A stretch of 64,000 nucleotides of DNA from Helianthus annuus (GCF_002127325.2 NC_035448.2:61367751-61431750), one strand, 5' to 3'; counted from the first letter of the stretch, positions 1-12,804 are shown. Translations and numbers: made by a program. Notes: a model not told the origin generated them from the sequence alone.

Positions 1-540
1 AATCAACTGTTTCGTTAGAAGGATTTATTCAATACATGTAGAACATATATATTTTTTATACATTGTATATTTAGAATCCTATTTCTAATAAAGGGTCCCA
101 TTATTACGTTTTACACTCTAATGAAATAATAATATTAAATCATAATATCCAGCTTATCTCTTGTATATTTAATATTTTTACTAAAATATTTCTTTTCTTT
201 TTTTTTCTGCTGATTATCCAATATCAGGTAATACGTAAGTTTCTAACCTAATAATAAATAAAAAAACAAAGTAAAATGTTATAAACCATGTAATACACAA
301 CTCTCTAACCTAATAAAAAATAAAGTGAGATGTTACAATAAGTAAATAGTACCTTAAAGTTCCTTTTGTTAGAAAACACATCATGATGACTAAATGTTTT
401 AACGGATTACATTATTCGTGTAAGATATGTGTTTATTAATCATTTGTTGTTAAAAGGATAAATTAACGTATAATAATTTACATCGAGATAGTTGGTAAAC
501 GGGTTTATAATATGTAACTATTTTATTACTTAGTATATAA
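1..540. other. AT-rich intergenic DNA, no gene seen
   Basis: I see no coding sequence here. Two degraded copies of a hairpin-plus-tail motif occur near 225-250 and 286-320, where a GTAATAC-type core is followed by TCTAACCTAATA. They resemble the better-preserved Helitron-like 3' end at 555-585, so this stretch is probably old Helitron debris. Confidence 0.5.
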
Positions 541-554
541 AATTATATTTATTC

Positions 555-586
555 AACCCGTGTAATACACGAGATTCTAACCTAGT
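555..586 (+). repeat. Helitron-like 3' terminus (hairpin + CTAG)
   Basis: The sequence ACCCGTGTAATACACGAG forms a short stem around AAT and is followed about ten bases later by CTAG and then T. Plant Helitrons end in this way: a stem-loop 10-12 bases before CTRR, with insertion 5' of a T. The matching 5' end is not identifiable within the window. The same motif recurs at 54120-54663. Confidence 0.5.
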
Positions 587-1853
587 AATACACATAAAGC
601 AAATACGTATTAACGTTGGGTTCGTTTTTTAACACGAAATACCGTGCGAAAAACGCTACTTTTCGCGGCCTTTTACCAAACCGGAGTAGCGTTCTAACCC
701 GTGTTTATCCTTAACATAAAAATATTAGCTCATAATAATCCTAATATAGCAAGCAAGTAGGCTTAAAAGTCAAAATGGGAACACTTGTTGTGCCCCATGT
801 TCCGATCAGCAATTATATACCCCGCACCTTGCTTCATTTCTTCCATTTAAGCAAAATTCAAACACTCTCAAACCCGCTTAGCTTCTGTTCCAACAAGTTT
901 ATAACAAATCCCAACCATAACTTTGAGGTATACAAGTGTTTGTGTTTTGATAGTAATTTTGTGCCCTTTTCATGCTAGAACTTGTATATAACAAACAAAA
1001 ATGACTTTGATCCTTTTGGCCATGAAGGCTGTTTATACTCCTAATAGAAATAAAAATTTCATACATGGTGTTTAGTGGTGGAAAAGTTGAGGATTATGGA
1101 TCAAAAACTCATATTTTCGACAAGAAAGTTGTGATTTAAACAATAACCAAAAAAAAAAAAAACCAAAAAAGACTAGTAACAAGGCTTGATTGACGATGGT
1201 GAACATATGTTTGTGCTCTACATGGTGTGTAGGTACCGTTCTTAGAGTTATTCAGGCTCTGGAAGTATAGAAATCGCTCAAAGGGTCAAGAAACGGAAGA
1301 TATAATACCAAAAATCGAATTTAGGGCCTTTAGAACTTTGTTTTAGCATACCTTTTGGCATGGGTATCGTTAGAACATGAACGTTATAGGCTGATCATAT
1401 ACGGTGAAAATAAGTTCTATGAAAAATTTAGGAATTTTTGGCATTTATGAGAATATTTAGTTTTTTTTTTTTTGCTGTAATCGGGCAATTATTTTGTTCA
1501 TGTCCGATTGTCCGTTCATTAATAAAATGGGCATGTTCGTGTTTGTTTATGCTTTTTTTTTACTTTAACCGAACATGAATACGAACATATAATCCAACGG
1601 CTATTTTGTTCATGTTCATTCATTAAATAAGTGGGCATGTTCTTGTTGGTTTATACTTGCTCATTATAGAACAATTACTTTGTTTGCATTTATCCATTTA
1701 GAAATTGGGCATATTTATATTCATTCATGTTCATTCGCTCGTTTATTATAGGCATAAACAAACTTTTCAAATACAAATAGTTTGGTTCAATTATAGGCCT
1801 AATGAGAGTCTAAATCTTTGCAAATACAATACTAATCACACAGAGATTAAAAG
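587..1853. other. Intergenic DNA with transposon remnants
   Basis: No convincing gene is present. Positions 1490-1790 contain repeated GTTCATGTTCATTC-like words and GGGCATGTTC, which are typical of decayed hAT-type non-autonomous elements in plants. I could not define ends or a target-site duplication. The longest reading frame (775-978) has no recognisable content. Confidence 0.4.
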
Positions 1854-2306
1854 AAGGGGGGGGGGGGTAACTTTGTAGAATAGTAACCAAGTTTCAAAAG
1901 TGTTCTAATTAGGTCACTCAAGTTTCAAAAGTATTCCAATCAGGTCACTCAACATTCATTCTTCATTAAAATTAAGGGGTTTTTCATCCATTTCATGGGT
2001 AACCATGATGATGCGGATTTTTGTTTATTTTTTCTCTTTTATTTGATGCTAACATCGAGTGATGACGTGGATTGTAACTTGTTTTTTTAATTTTAATGTA
2101 ATTAAATGGTTTTTATTTTTAATAAATATAATTTCGTATATTAAAATAATTCGACCCCAACATCTTATGCTCCATTTTTTTCTTGACACGTGAAAAAAAG
2201 ACATGACACGATTTGAATGTTAAGTTATCTAATTGTGACAAAAACAACACCAGTAACCGAATTAAAACACTTTTAAAACTTGGTTACTATTCTATGAAAT
2301 TTTCCC
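1854..2306. mobile_element. MITE with about 50-bp inverted ends
   Basis: The left end contains GAATAGTAACCAAGTTT followed by CAAAAGTGTTCTAATT. The reverse complement of the right end contains GAATAGTAACCAAGTTT followed by TAAAAGTGTTTTAATT, so the termini are long imperfect inverted repeats. TTAAAAG flanks both sides (1847-1853 and 2307-2313) and may be the target duplication. The 453-bp body has no coding capacity. A Mutator-like origin is possible, but the superfamily is not certain. Confidence 0.6.
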
Positions 2307-2592
2307 TTAAAAGGGTAAGAAATTTGATGTTAAAATTTTTTTGCTGTTAAACTTTTTTTAAAATTGAAATTCACTTTGTAATTTTGAAAGGTCCGTTAAT
2401 AAAAAAACCTAATATTCGGAAACAAGGCCCATCAAAAACTTAACAAAAAACATTGACAAGCAAGTTGACTGTAAAGAGTGTGCATACTAAAACCACTTCG
2501 GATCCACTTCCGTACACCGGCGGTTGCATCTCCACAGCTCCGGCAGCATCTCCGGCGGAGTTCAAACCCTTCAGATTTCAACTCCAATCGCT

Positions 2593-5134
2593 ATGGCGTA
2601 CAGGCGAAAGCAAGGATTTGCCACAAATTCAACGTTGAACAACGGAACTTCAAACCCTAACCCTAATTTGAAACGAACTAATGAATCTTCATCTTCTCCG
2701 GACGACGATTCATCATCCGCACAGTCGCTTGCTGCACAAGCGATTAGAGCATCGTCTGCGTACCGTGATTCTTCTCTCTCGTCGGCTTATGGTGAATCTG
2801 CTCGTTCGCCTAGAGCGAAGTTGAATCCAGTTCGTTCTTCTTATTCGTCTTCTGTTAAGGTATGATTGACGCACGGTTTATGTATGTATACATGTTTGTT
2901 TTGTATCCGGTGGTCTGTGTTGTTAGTGTGTTAGTGTAGTTGCACAATAATATAAAGTTGTGAACCCTAGAGTAGTGACTTAATGAACCAGTACTGTGTT
3001 GGCTAGACCTTTGGCACTTGAAAGTAAGAATTTAGTTTGTAGTTTGTGTGTGTTTGATGAACATAGAAGAAGGTTTATGTGTTGATTAATTGATATTAGT
3101 GTTATAAACTTAATTATGTTTTATATTTATATAAGTGTATGTATCATGTATAGAACATTGTCGTAGGTTAGTATTAATGTTAGTTTGGTAGTTATTGGCA
3201 GTTTGCTTGCTGCCGATTAACGGTATTTGTTTGCTGCCAATTAACCGCCATCAACAACCTTGTATATAAGTGTAACTTCCTGCAACGATGGAAGACACCG
3301 AGATATTGTAATTCGATATCCATTCTATCATTTCGATCAAGTGTTATTCGTTGTTTGTGTGTGTGAGTATTTTGATATCCAACAATTAACTAGTAGAACA
3401 TAAGTTTTTAAGAGGTATAAGAAAGTTTTGTGCTTAATGGTGATGTGTAGCCGGTCTCTTATATTCTACATTCTCTCTTTTGACAGTTTCATTTTTGTTA
3501 AATTACATTTACTGATTGGATATTAAGGTTGATTATCTTTGCTTAAGTAATCATGTAGTTCCCTTAGCAGATGGTTACTCGTGGTTGTAGGATGATTCAA
3601 CAAGATATGGTAACACAACAACGAAGAATGTAGAAGAACCCAAACGTGGATTTTGGGGTGCTCTTGCTAGAAAAGCTAGAGCCATAATTGATGACGATGA
3701 TGATGTGGCCCAACAGTACGAAACACCTGAAAGAAGGAGACAACAGTTGGCTGATATGGAAGCAAAGAGCCAGGTAATCAAGTCCATTCAAAAGTTTCTA
3801 ATCTTTTTATTTATTGTTATTGCTGTAACTGATTATATCCTGCTTTTTAGTGTGAATTTACTCTTGTTCAACATCACCTTCTGACATCCCTTACAATGCC
3901 CCTATGTGAATTATTCATAGTTGCCAGAGAACCGTCGAAAGGCAGATAATCCTGCATTGCAGAAGGGTCTAAATGCAATTACATCATCCTTCAATTACAT
4001 TGGTAATGCTCTTGAGGTAAAGCTTCTGATGTACATGTTTATTTCAGCTAAGTCTAAATCAGTCGATGATTGAAAAAATAATAATTACAGAAGCTACCGT
4101 CTCAAGAAATTGTTAAATGTTTCAACACATGTTACCCTTGCAGGAGGGCATGACTGTTGTGGAAAATCGAACTGCAGAAATCATTCAGGAAACACGCAAA
4201 CTACAGATTAAGAAAAAGCCTGAGGAAGTTCCAGCTTCAAATGCCAGGCAATTACCGCAGATGAAAACCGATACCGAAATTCAACTGAAGGCCTCGAGAG
4301 ACGTAAGGTGGCATATGTGTGTCACTGGTTCATAATTTCATATAATACAATCTATTTTGCATGTTTAGGTTATTTTTACTTTTTCGTATAGAGTGTTATA
4401 TGTTACTGTTATAACACTTTTTGTCCAGTTTTTTTTTTTTTATAACAGGTAGATATGGTTAAAAAAACATTATAAACTTCCGAAAAAATTTAAAAGAATA
4501 CTATTGTAGCTTTTGGTTGGAGATAAATGAGATGTATGATATGGGGTTGCGTGACAGGTGTCAATGGCAATGGCAGCGAAAGCAAAGGTTCTACTACGGG
4601 AGCTGAAAACCGTGAAGGCCGATCTGGCATTTGCAATGGAGCGTTGTGCTCAATTAGAAGAGGAAAACAAAATCCTTAGGGAGACCGGTGGGGGAAGCGA
4701 TCGCCCCGAAGACGATGATTTGGTATTCTTTAGCACACTGTTTTACCGGGTGACACTCGTGTATCGGGTTGAGGTTAATATATAATTATTTTTTTGCTTT
4801 GTGTACATGGCAGATTCGACTACAACTGGAGTCGCTTTTAGCAGAGAAAGCACGGTTGGCACAAGAGAACTCAGTTTACGCAAGGGAGAATCGGTTTCTC
4901 AGGGAAATTGTGGAATATCACCAGCTAACGATGCAGGATGTGGTTTACATAGACGAGAGTCGAGAAGAAGTCTCAGAAGTTTACCCCGTCAGCAACCTTC
5001 TCGCGACCAATAATAATTTGGCACCATCAATTCCTCAAAGCGCAAACCCACACATAATTGGAGGTATCTCGTCTCCACCCGTTACACCCATAAGCCCCTT
5101 TGTTGTAAACGCAGGCGATCAACAGAAGATGTGA
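2593..5134 (+). CDS. Uncharacterised plant coiled-coil protein, 6 exons, 396 aa
   Basis: Six exons join in phase 0 through GT-AG introns: 2593-2859, 3591-3773, 3921-4016, 4144-4302, 4558-4722 and 4814-5134 (TGA). The predicted protein begins [12 protein letters not shown]. Residues 1-89 are Ser/Asn-rich and probably disordered. Exon 2 contains [19 protein letters not shown], and exon 3 contains [20 protein letters not shown]. Residues about 236-345 are heptad-like and rich in Glu, Leu and Lys, which predicts a long coiled coil, and the tail is Pro/Ser-rich. Each exon is conserved-looking and uninterrupted, so this is probably an expressed host gene. I recognise it as the kind of plant GRIP/tropomyosin-like coiled-coil protein usually annotated without a function, but I cannot name an orthologue. 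Its 3' end faces the RING gene 423 bp away. The start is the first ATG in frame with the conserved exon; an ATG-free extension upstream lacks support. Confidence 0.85.
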
Positions 5135-5556
5135 GCTGTTTCTTTTTTTGTTAAATTGTTTTGTTTCACATCTGGACCTGATTCATTTGTGGTGAATGTA
5201 ATTGTTTTAATCATGTATACTTTTATGGTACATGTATGTATGCATTTGTATTTTAGGAAATCATACATGATCTGAAAGATATATGCAAGGTATATTAACA
5301 TATGTATAATATATATACAGTTTAGGGTCATATGAACGTCATTACGTACATTTTTAACATCAACATGAACATCATGGGTACTATATACCGGTCAATGTAT
5401 CTAACTTCAGATGGCCTGATAGTTGTCGGAACAAGTTCCATCTGCAGCGGTTAGTTTGTAAAGGTCACGAGAGATCCTAACCATTGATTCATGACGCTCA
5501 AGTTGTGACGGGATAGATCCATGGTTGTAAATAGCTGTACATATTGTTTTGTATCA

Positions 5557-8024
5557 TCAAAAGAACTGGAAGAAAAGACTGGTTGATCCATCACTATATG
5601 ATTTAATATCCGCAGGTTTCACAAGTGCTCGACATAGTGGGCATGTCCTCTCCCGATCAAACCTGTTAAAAGCCGACAAATAATTAATTTATTAAATAAG
5701 ATTCGGAAACTATATTAAACAGAAAGATGCAAACTGACCATTCTGACACACACTCTTCACAAAATATGTGTTTACACCGTAGCATGATTGGCGACCGCAG
5801 TTTTTCCTGACAAATTGCACAAAGATCTCCAGCAGCAGTGACCTGAACAAAATTTCTCTAATTTCATAAACGTGTGTGGATGAAATCAAAGAGGTACATG
5901 AAAGAATAACATAACAAAATTTCTCATCGATGGCAATCTTGGCATATATGTGTGTGGATGAAATCAACTTTAACATTGACACACAAAATCATGTAAACCG
6001 AACACAGCCGGGTCAACCCATTTTGCTAAACGAGTCTTCACATGTTAACAGAATGATGGGTTGTAAACAAGTTGTAAACGGGTTGGCGGGCTGAGATAAA
6101 TGGATGGCAAACGGGTTGGGCCGACTGTTTAATTAAACCCAAACCGGTCACCCCAAACACAACCATTTAATTAAACGGGTCAACCCGAATACAACTTGTT
6201 TATTAAACGTGTTTCATGTTAGGAATTGCCACACCTAAATTTCTAAGCAATATAATAAAATTATTTCATTTTTCATCTTAAAAATTCCTACTAACTTGCT
6301 CGGTAGATGCGGATGACCCGTAATGCAGCTCTTTACGAGATAACGCTCTTAATGCAGCAAACAATAACCGAACCTACACAAAACAGTCACCAACTTGAAA
6401 AGCCAACAACAGTCGGTTTTTTAAAATACATTAACCGTGTTATATAAGTATACCTTTTGGATGACAGATGTAAATTTGAAAGTCAAGTACAAGCCTGTTG
6501 TAATTGATGAAAACATACTTCCATACTCTTTGTTTAGGAAGAACTGGTACCAAACGGGGGCAGGCAACACCGTGCGATACAGAAGCAGCGTGTACTCAAC
6601 CAGAGTCAACATTTGACCCTGGAAAAACATATATCCTTGTGTCAGAGTATATTCTAGAAAAAAAAAATCAGAAAACATCAAGCAATACACAAACATGTGT
6701 TCTTGAATCACCTGCTTACGATAATTATGACCTCCGATGTTCTTGTAGTACATCAAAAGTAGACACTTGAAAGCCATTGCTGCCTGCCGTGCCATTGAAT
6801 CTGAGGTCAACAAACTTATTAGGCGATACTCTTCTTTGTTATTTGAACTTTATGTCTTGTGGGTACCATCTACTTCGAGAAAAAAATGTAGATGGGGCCC
6901 GCATGAGAACTTACCGTTGACCAAGATGATGAATAAAGCATGCCAAAATGGTGGGACTGACTTCGGAGGAAGCAAAACCAATGGGTACATAAGATCATCA
7001 TTTTGATACCACCAGTAAACAAAAACTACATGCAGCATAAAGATCACAGAGATGCTGATAAGAACAAAAAACTTCCTCTCTCCCTGCTCAAAATGACATT
7101 TACAAATGCTTAGTATCAACTATCACAAATTCGGGTTTCGGTCGAAAATAAATTGGGTTTTTGGTATAAGCTAAATATCAAATAATGGTTATTTAAGTTA
7201 TGTTATTCAGCCCAATCCAATTACATTTGTAGCCCGGTCCTATTTAGCCCAACGCAATAACAATTAATGATTAAAAAAATAAAATAAAATTATCCGGTTC
7301 GGTTTTGAACTCCCTAATTCAGTTTCGTTTTCAGCTTTAACGGAAAAACTTCAAACCAAATAAACCGAACCAATAAACACCCCTACTTTTGGGCCCTAAA
7401 TGCAGTGGAAAAGATGATTTCACAAACTTGAATCATACCTTCAACGCAGTTTGCTTTTGCAGAATATCATTTGATTTGAACAGGACTGCAGAAATCCAAA
7501 TTGTCCCGAAAAAACCTGCAAGTTCAGAGCCATTACCACCAATGATCACCTTCATTTAAATCCATACAACAAAATCAAGCAAAACACAAACCTTGCAAAT
7601 GCTGGCGTATTAACACAACCAACAAAAGCAACGAAAACGGAAGAATCTGTTCAATCCACTGTGCCACATTCTGAATATCATACCGATTACTATTCAACGA
7701 ACCCGAAGGCATCATCTGTCCATCATCCATCCGTTCACCACCACCACCGTCCGCCACAGCATTAACCGACACCTCCTCCTCCTCCTCCTCCTCCTCATCA
7801 TCATCATCCACACCACTCATAATCCTAATAGAAACCTCATCAGTAACCACATTCTCACGCTGCATCTCACCATCAGAACCAGAAACCGCTTGCGATTGTG
7901 TGTGGAACACGCCAGCGTGCTCCAGAAACAACAGCAGCGGAGGTCGAATGATTTCGCGTAATCGGAAACGGAAACCTATTCTACCGCTAGTTGAAGATAA
8001 ATTATTCAAAGTAGTAGGTTCCAT
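5557..8024 (-). CDS. RNFT-type membrane RING finger E3 ubiquitin ligase, 8 exons, 406 aa
   Basis: Minus-strand exons are 8024-7592, 7515-7439, 7083-6915, 6800-6712, 6618-6454, 6373-6296, 5842-5739 and 5662-5557. All introns are GT-AG and the joined frame is 1,221 nt with one stop. The N-terminal third is soluble and carries an Asp/Glu run (about residues 74-84) encoded by a CTC/ATC microsatellite. Hydrophobic segments follow at about 127-157, 175-195, 213-226 and 257-285. The C-terminus has a complete C3HC4 RING: C345, C348, C360, H362, C365, C368, C379 and C382, ending SLFFQFF. The multi-pass region plus C-terminal RING matches the RING finger and transmembrane domain (RNFT1/RNFT2-like) family, whose members are membrane-anchored E3 ligases; a role in ER protein quality control is inferred from that family. 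The host gene looks intact. Start MEPTTLNN is the first ATG of the exon. Confidence 0.9.
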
Positions 8025-8873
8025 TTGTAGCGTGTTCTAAATCATCTATCAACACAACAACAACAACAATAATTTAACAACAACAGTGAACTACAAAACC
8101 CTAGGTAGTAGGTTCGGTTTCTAGAATCATGAAAACATAAACAAGAATCACAGAATTTAAGAAAGGGATAACAGTAAAAGTGTAGGTTTGAGCAGATAGA
8201 TAGGGAAGGAACTTGAACGGCACGTTGGATGTGTTAAAGAATTAAAATAGGAGTCAGTGAGTGAAATTAGGTCTGGAATTGGGGGGAAAGTGATTTGTGA
8301 TAAGGAGTGAGGATATTATTATTGTGGTCTGAAATAGGGGGTGAGGTGAGGTGAGGTGAGGTGATAGAGAAAGAAAGAAAGGTGAGGGAGGGAGGGAGGG
8401 AAGGTTAAGAGTGAGTGTTGTTATCGCCGGGGAAGGTGGTTGACAATTTTTACGCGCAATTTCCAACTTCCTCTTCCTAATACTTCCATTTCCTTTTTTA
8501 TTCATTGCTCATCCAACTAACTCATCAACTTCCATTTCCTAATAACTCATAGTTTCACCAATTTATATTTATATTTGTATGAAGTAGATGAAATACAAAC
8601 CATATATTTCGTATATAAACTGTAATAACCATTTAAATAGTTTGATTAATTTATATTTATATTTTATCGAGTAGGATCAAATATAAACCATATTTTGTAT
8701 AGAAACTGTGAGAACCATTTGAAAAGTGTCATGTGTCATCTAATCAATTATAGAGAAATGGTAAAATAATAACCTAAATAATATCAATTATATTGAATTC
8801 CCTATAATTATGCTAACAAGCAATTAATTATTTATTTGGATCTTCTTTTTGTTTTTTCGATGTGCTAATATAA
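8025..8873. other. Upstream flank of the RING gene, with GA-rich simple repeats
   Basis: This should hold the 5' UTR and promoter of the minus-strand RING gene. Positions 8338-8402 contain GAGGT, GAAA and GAGG simple repeats; read on the gene strand they are CT-rich, a common composition for plant 5' leaders. Beyond 8510 the sequence becomes AT-rich with two similar ~50-bp stretches (8560-8640 and 8640-8715, both containing TTTATATTTATATTT). No other gene is visible. Confidence 0.5.
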
Positions 8874-8973
8874 TCTATCTATAGTTTCTATAAAAGGAAA
8901 AATCCAAGTGACATAAGAAAAGCTGATGTGTCAGCATAAGAGGGTGTCCAACAAGGCTTTTCTTATCTCATTA

Positions 8974-9647
8974 GGGTGAAGGGAGTGGTTAAACAGGTGA
9001 AAGTGGCAAACTTTAAAATGGACCAATCAGAGTGTGCCATGTCAGCAAGTGTGAAGAGTTTAAATTTTGGTGAAAAGTGTTGGCAGTGGTGTAAACACTT
9101 AAAAGTGGCAAACTTTTTTTATTCTTTTTTTATTTTTTTCCTACCCTCCACAAATACCCATCACCTTCAAAGAAAACCCTAGCACCCACAAGTGAAAACC
9201 CAGACCTTTATTTTTTTCCTACCCTCGAGCTCAGGTCACCGGTCAAAACACACACACATCACAACGGCCTCCACTCCACCACAGTCACCTCCACCGCCAC
9301 CATCACCACTCGCCACCACCACGGCACCACCACCGGTTCCACCTCCATCTTCAGCATCATCCAATCATCATCAGCATCATCCAATCATCATCAGCATCAT
9401 CAGCCACTCGCCGCCACCAACACCGCCGTGGCTCCGCCCATCGTCGCCGCACCTGTTCCACCGGCTATATAGCCGTTACACAGAAAACAAGACACCAATC
9501 ATCATCAGCATCATCTCTCTCTTCTTTGTCGATCGGTGAGATGTTGCCGATTTCACATGTTTGCCGCGCAGGAAAACATGTCGGCGCCGGTGTTGCCGCC
9601 CGGCAAACTGGTTTGCCGATGACTTCACCGCACCACTCCCTTCACCC
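8974..9647. mobile_element. Tourist/Harbinger-like MITE, TSD TTA
   Basis: Perfect terminal inverted repeats GGGTGAAGGGAGTGG bound a 674-bp insertion, and TTA is duplicated at 8971-8973 and 9648-9650. The related sequence at 59128-59135 lacks the insertion, reading straight through TCATTATTACATCATAA, which gives an empty site for comparison. The interior contains CACCACC-rich and ATCATCATCAGC low-complexity DNA (9240-9520) and a 115-codon open frame of Pro, Ser, Thr and His that I regard as low-complexity rather than a gene. Confidence 0.8.
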
Positions 9648-9979
9648 TTATTACATCATAAAACCTAATATTAAAAAACTTTAAAATTCAAAGTTGGCCC
9701 ACATCAAACCACTGCCTTATGTATTTTCAAATTTTAAAGGTCTGGCCTACATTCTAATTCTAAAGTGCAACCACTGCCCATCTACGAGAAAGTAGCAGCT
9801 GGTTCCTTTGGCAAATGTATACTTAGCAGCAGCAGATGTTGTTATCTTCCGTAATACTTTTAGATCACCAGATGTTTAACGCTAATTACCGAGAAATTCA
9901 AATTTAAATATGTATGGGAATAAGTAATTAGCAATTAATGCATGTCACTCAGATTCAAACTCCTGTCAATCATGCTTCT

Positions 9980-9986
9980 TATATAA
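9980..9986 (+). promoter_or_regulatory. Candidate TATA box of the RPA1-like gene
   Basis: TATATAA lies 88 bp before the ATG at 10074, followed by a CT-rich leader (TTCTTCTCATTTCCCTC). This is the expected arrangement for a plant core promoter and suggests the RPA1-like gene once had its own promoter inside the Helitron. Confidence 0.5.
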
Positions 9987-10073
9987 GGCTTTTCTTCTCA
10001 TTTCCCTCTTCATATTTCTTCTCTGATTTTGAAATTTGAAATTTAATCACAACCCGAATTCCGAATTAGAAGC

Positions 10074-12804
10074 ATGTCAATATCAGTTGACAATAATAAT
10101 CTTAGTTTTGTTAACGATTTGAATCCTGCTAAGGATATGTGGAACATGAAGGCGAGAATTATACGAAAATGGAATCAGGGTTACAAAATGGAGATCATCT
10201 TCATTGATGAGAAGGTAATTTATATCTCTTCTTTTCCGTTTTATTTTAGAAAATGTAGTGTTGTATGCTCAAAACATAATTTCTTTAAATGTTCTTCAGG
10301 GTGCTAAGATTCAAGGAGGTATTAAGAGTCATCTGATACCTGTTTTTGATGGGCAGCTGCAAGAAGATGCTGTTGTGATTCTTTCGAAGTTTGGTGTTGG
10401 TGAGAATAAAGATTTGTATAAAGTAGTAGTGCAGCCTTATAAAATCAACTTTTATAGATGCACACCTGTTACTCGTGTGAGAGATTGGCAAGGTGTTGAG
10501 TATGGTTTCAATTTCAGAGCTTATGAAGATATTCTTCAAGGAGAGGTGTTAAACACTTTGAGTGTTGGTAATGTATATTTTTGTAATCATGTCTTGCTTG
10601 TATAATATTAGAGACTTTTACTTATATTCTTGTATAATGTGATCATGTAGATGTTGTTGGATCTGTGATTTCTTGTGGAGATCTTGAAATCTTTGATTGA
10701 CCTCCAAAGGAGACTAAGAAGTTGAATTTCGATATTGAAGTTTTGGAGTAAGTTGTTGTTTATATGTTCAGTCATGTAGTGATCATAAAATGTATTTAAT
10801 GATGTTAATAAATAAGATGAAGAATGTTTATATTTAATGTGGGATCATGTAATGGTAATAAATGAGGTTTATATTGTTTGTATGTAATGCTGAATTATGG
10901 TAATAAATGAGGTCTACAGTTTATTGTTAGTGAATATAGTACTGAAATTGAAACCATTTGCTACTTTAATAAATGTTATAGTTTTCCTGATTTATTTTCT
11001 GTTTTTATCCATTCAATGTTGTTTTGATATGAATATTATTTTCATGTAGTGGTAAGGTTTGCGGTGTACTGTGTGGAATGATTATGCTCTGCAGATTAAG
11101 GACTTCATTTCTAAAGTCCCACCTCATGAGCATGTGATGGCTGTTATACAACATGGAAAGTATAAGGAATGAAAAGGTATTTTTGTTACTTTCTGCAAAT
11201 CTTAACTATACTGTTTATTTCTGGCAATAGAAAGACATGTATACATTAAATATCTATATACTTTTCCGTGTAGGTGAATATACTGTTCAAAGTGACAAGT
11301 TTGCAACACGAATTTTTCTGAATCAAGAAATTGATGAAGTTGATGAGCTAAGGAGGAGGTAATTGTTAATATAATTTCTATTATATGTTGATGAGCTAAG
11401 GAGGAGGTAATTGTTAATATAATTTCTATTATATATAGATGGTAAAGTCAAATACTTGGTTTCATGTCATTTGTATACTAATTCTAATCATTTGTGGTAT
11501 TCAAAAGGCATATATTGAAGTTTGGACAAAGGAGTAGTTCTACTTCTTAGACGATACTATCGTCTCAGAGTATTTTTCCATTACATAAAGAATTTGTAAC
11601 TAAAGGTGTGAACAAACATGTTAATGAGATTAGCGAGATAGAAGAGGTTTCACTTCTTTGTATATAGTTTGGTTATTTTTTTGGTTTATCACCTGCGTGT
11701 TTTTACATGAAGTGTGTTGTGTTTTTAAAGGAAATGTCTTGTGTTGTGGTTGCGACAATTAAGATTGTGCAAGAAGAGTATGGTTGGTTTTATGCTGCCT
11801 GTCGTAAGTGTTTCAAGAAGGTGATGGGTAAAAGTGAATACTTAAAGAATGTTGAGAATGTTTCAGATGATATTCTTCAATTGCCTGTGACTTCTTTGGT
11901 TTGTATCAGATCTCATACTGAATGTACATCGATCACCACAAAGTAAGCAATGATGATTATTTAGAGTTATATTTATATAAGTAACATTCTAAGACTCATA
12001 TTTGAATATAGTTTTGCAGTTTACTTAGTTAGTTGTCTATATTTCAGGTTCAAGGTGCAAGTGCGGGTGCAGGATGAGAGTGGTAGTGTTTCTTTTGTTA
12101 TGTTTGATAGAGATGTTCAGAAGCTTCTTGGATTAGCGGCGAGTGACATAAGAGAGAGGCAGGTTAAGGCCAATGATACTGGATTCCCTCATGAGATATT
12201 TTGATTGGTTAATAAGAAGGCTGCTTTTAAGATTGATGTTTCAGAGTTCAATCTTAAAAATGACTATCGTGTTTATACTGTGCAAAAAACAACTGAGGAT
12301 CCAGTAATAATTGCTGAGTTGGTTGGTGGAGATGGTAATGGTGATGAAAATACTGATGAGGTAGCATATAAAATTACTCTTTCAATCTATTTATTTTTCT
12401 TTTGAGTTTTAAACACTGGATTGTGTACTTTTTTATATGATATCATATATTATGATCCTTTAGGTTACTCAAGAGGTAGCTGACGTTAAAGACGTTAACC
12501 TTTCAGACTCTTCTCAGGTGTCTGCTAAACGAACTTCAAGGGTGAGTATTTATTTTTAAAGTATGTTTAGTACGTTTAAAAAGAGTTCATTATTTTATTA
12601 AATGAGATTAATAGTTGTTTTGTGATCTGTTGGAAGGATGCTGTCTCTGTTACGGCCGACTCTTCAGTCGTTGAAGTTGAAAAGGATTCTGGATCAAGTC
12701 CGAATGGAAAGCGGATGGCTCAAGATGTTGATGTTGCCAATGTTGGTGAGCTATCCACTAATGTGAGAAGAACCCGGAAGAAGCTGACTAAGGTTAACTA
12801 TTAG
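10074..12804 (+). pseudogene. RPA1-like single-stranded DNA-binding protein, degenerate
   Basis: Recognisable exons are 10074-10214, 10300-10567, 10651-10747, about 11050-11175, 11274-11377, about 11733-11942, 12048-12360, 12464-12541 and 12637-12804. The first two encode an OB-fold like DNA-binding domain A of the large RPA subunit (WNMKARIIRKWNQGYKMEII, then VTRVRDWQGVEYGFNFRAYE). Domain B follows (NDYALQIKDFISKVPPHEHV), then a zinc-containing domain C (GWFYAACRKCFKKV). The N-terminal protein-interaction domain is absent. It is broken by TGA at 10698-10700, a 2-nt insertion near 11059, TGA at 11170-11172 and TGA at 12202-12204. The tail is acidic and then basic (RRTRKKLTK). RPA-like OB proteins are known passengers of plant Helitrons, fitting the proposed element. 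Alternative: a relic of a host RPA1 paralogue. Confidence 0.75.
11339..11434 (+). repeat. 48-bp tandem duplication over an exon end
   Basis: A 48-bp unit starting GTTGATGAGCTAAGGAGGAG occurs twice in direct tandem (11339-11386 and 11387-11434), without any difference that I see. It copies the last bases of an RPA1-like exon together with its GT donor site, so the locus now has two identical 5' splice sites. Confidence 0.85.

Noticed and set aside
775..978. 67-codon open frame starting MGTLVVPHVP
   Set aside because: There is no recognisable domain, promoter or splice context, and its length is within chance for this DNA.
8254..8505. 83-codon minus-strand frame upstream of the RING gene
   Set aside because: It is Pro/Ser-rich because of GA/CT simple repeats and most likely lies in the leader or promoter.
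9192..9539. 115-codon Pro/Ser/His-rich frame
   Set aside because: It is low-complexity CACC and CATCAT DNA inside a MITE with TTA duplication, so not a gene of its own.
11550..11568. Perfect 8-bp stem AGACGATA/TATCGTCT
   Set aside because: It is a single short palindrome within degraded RPA1-like DNA with no further context.
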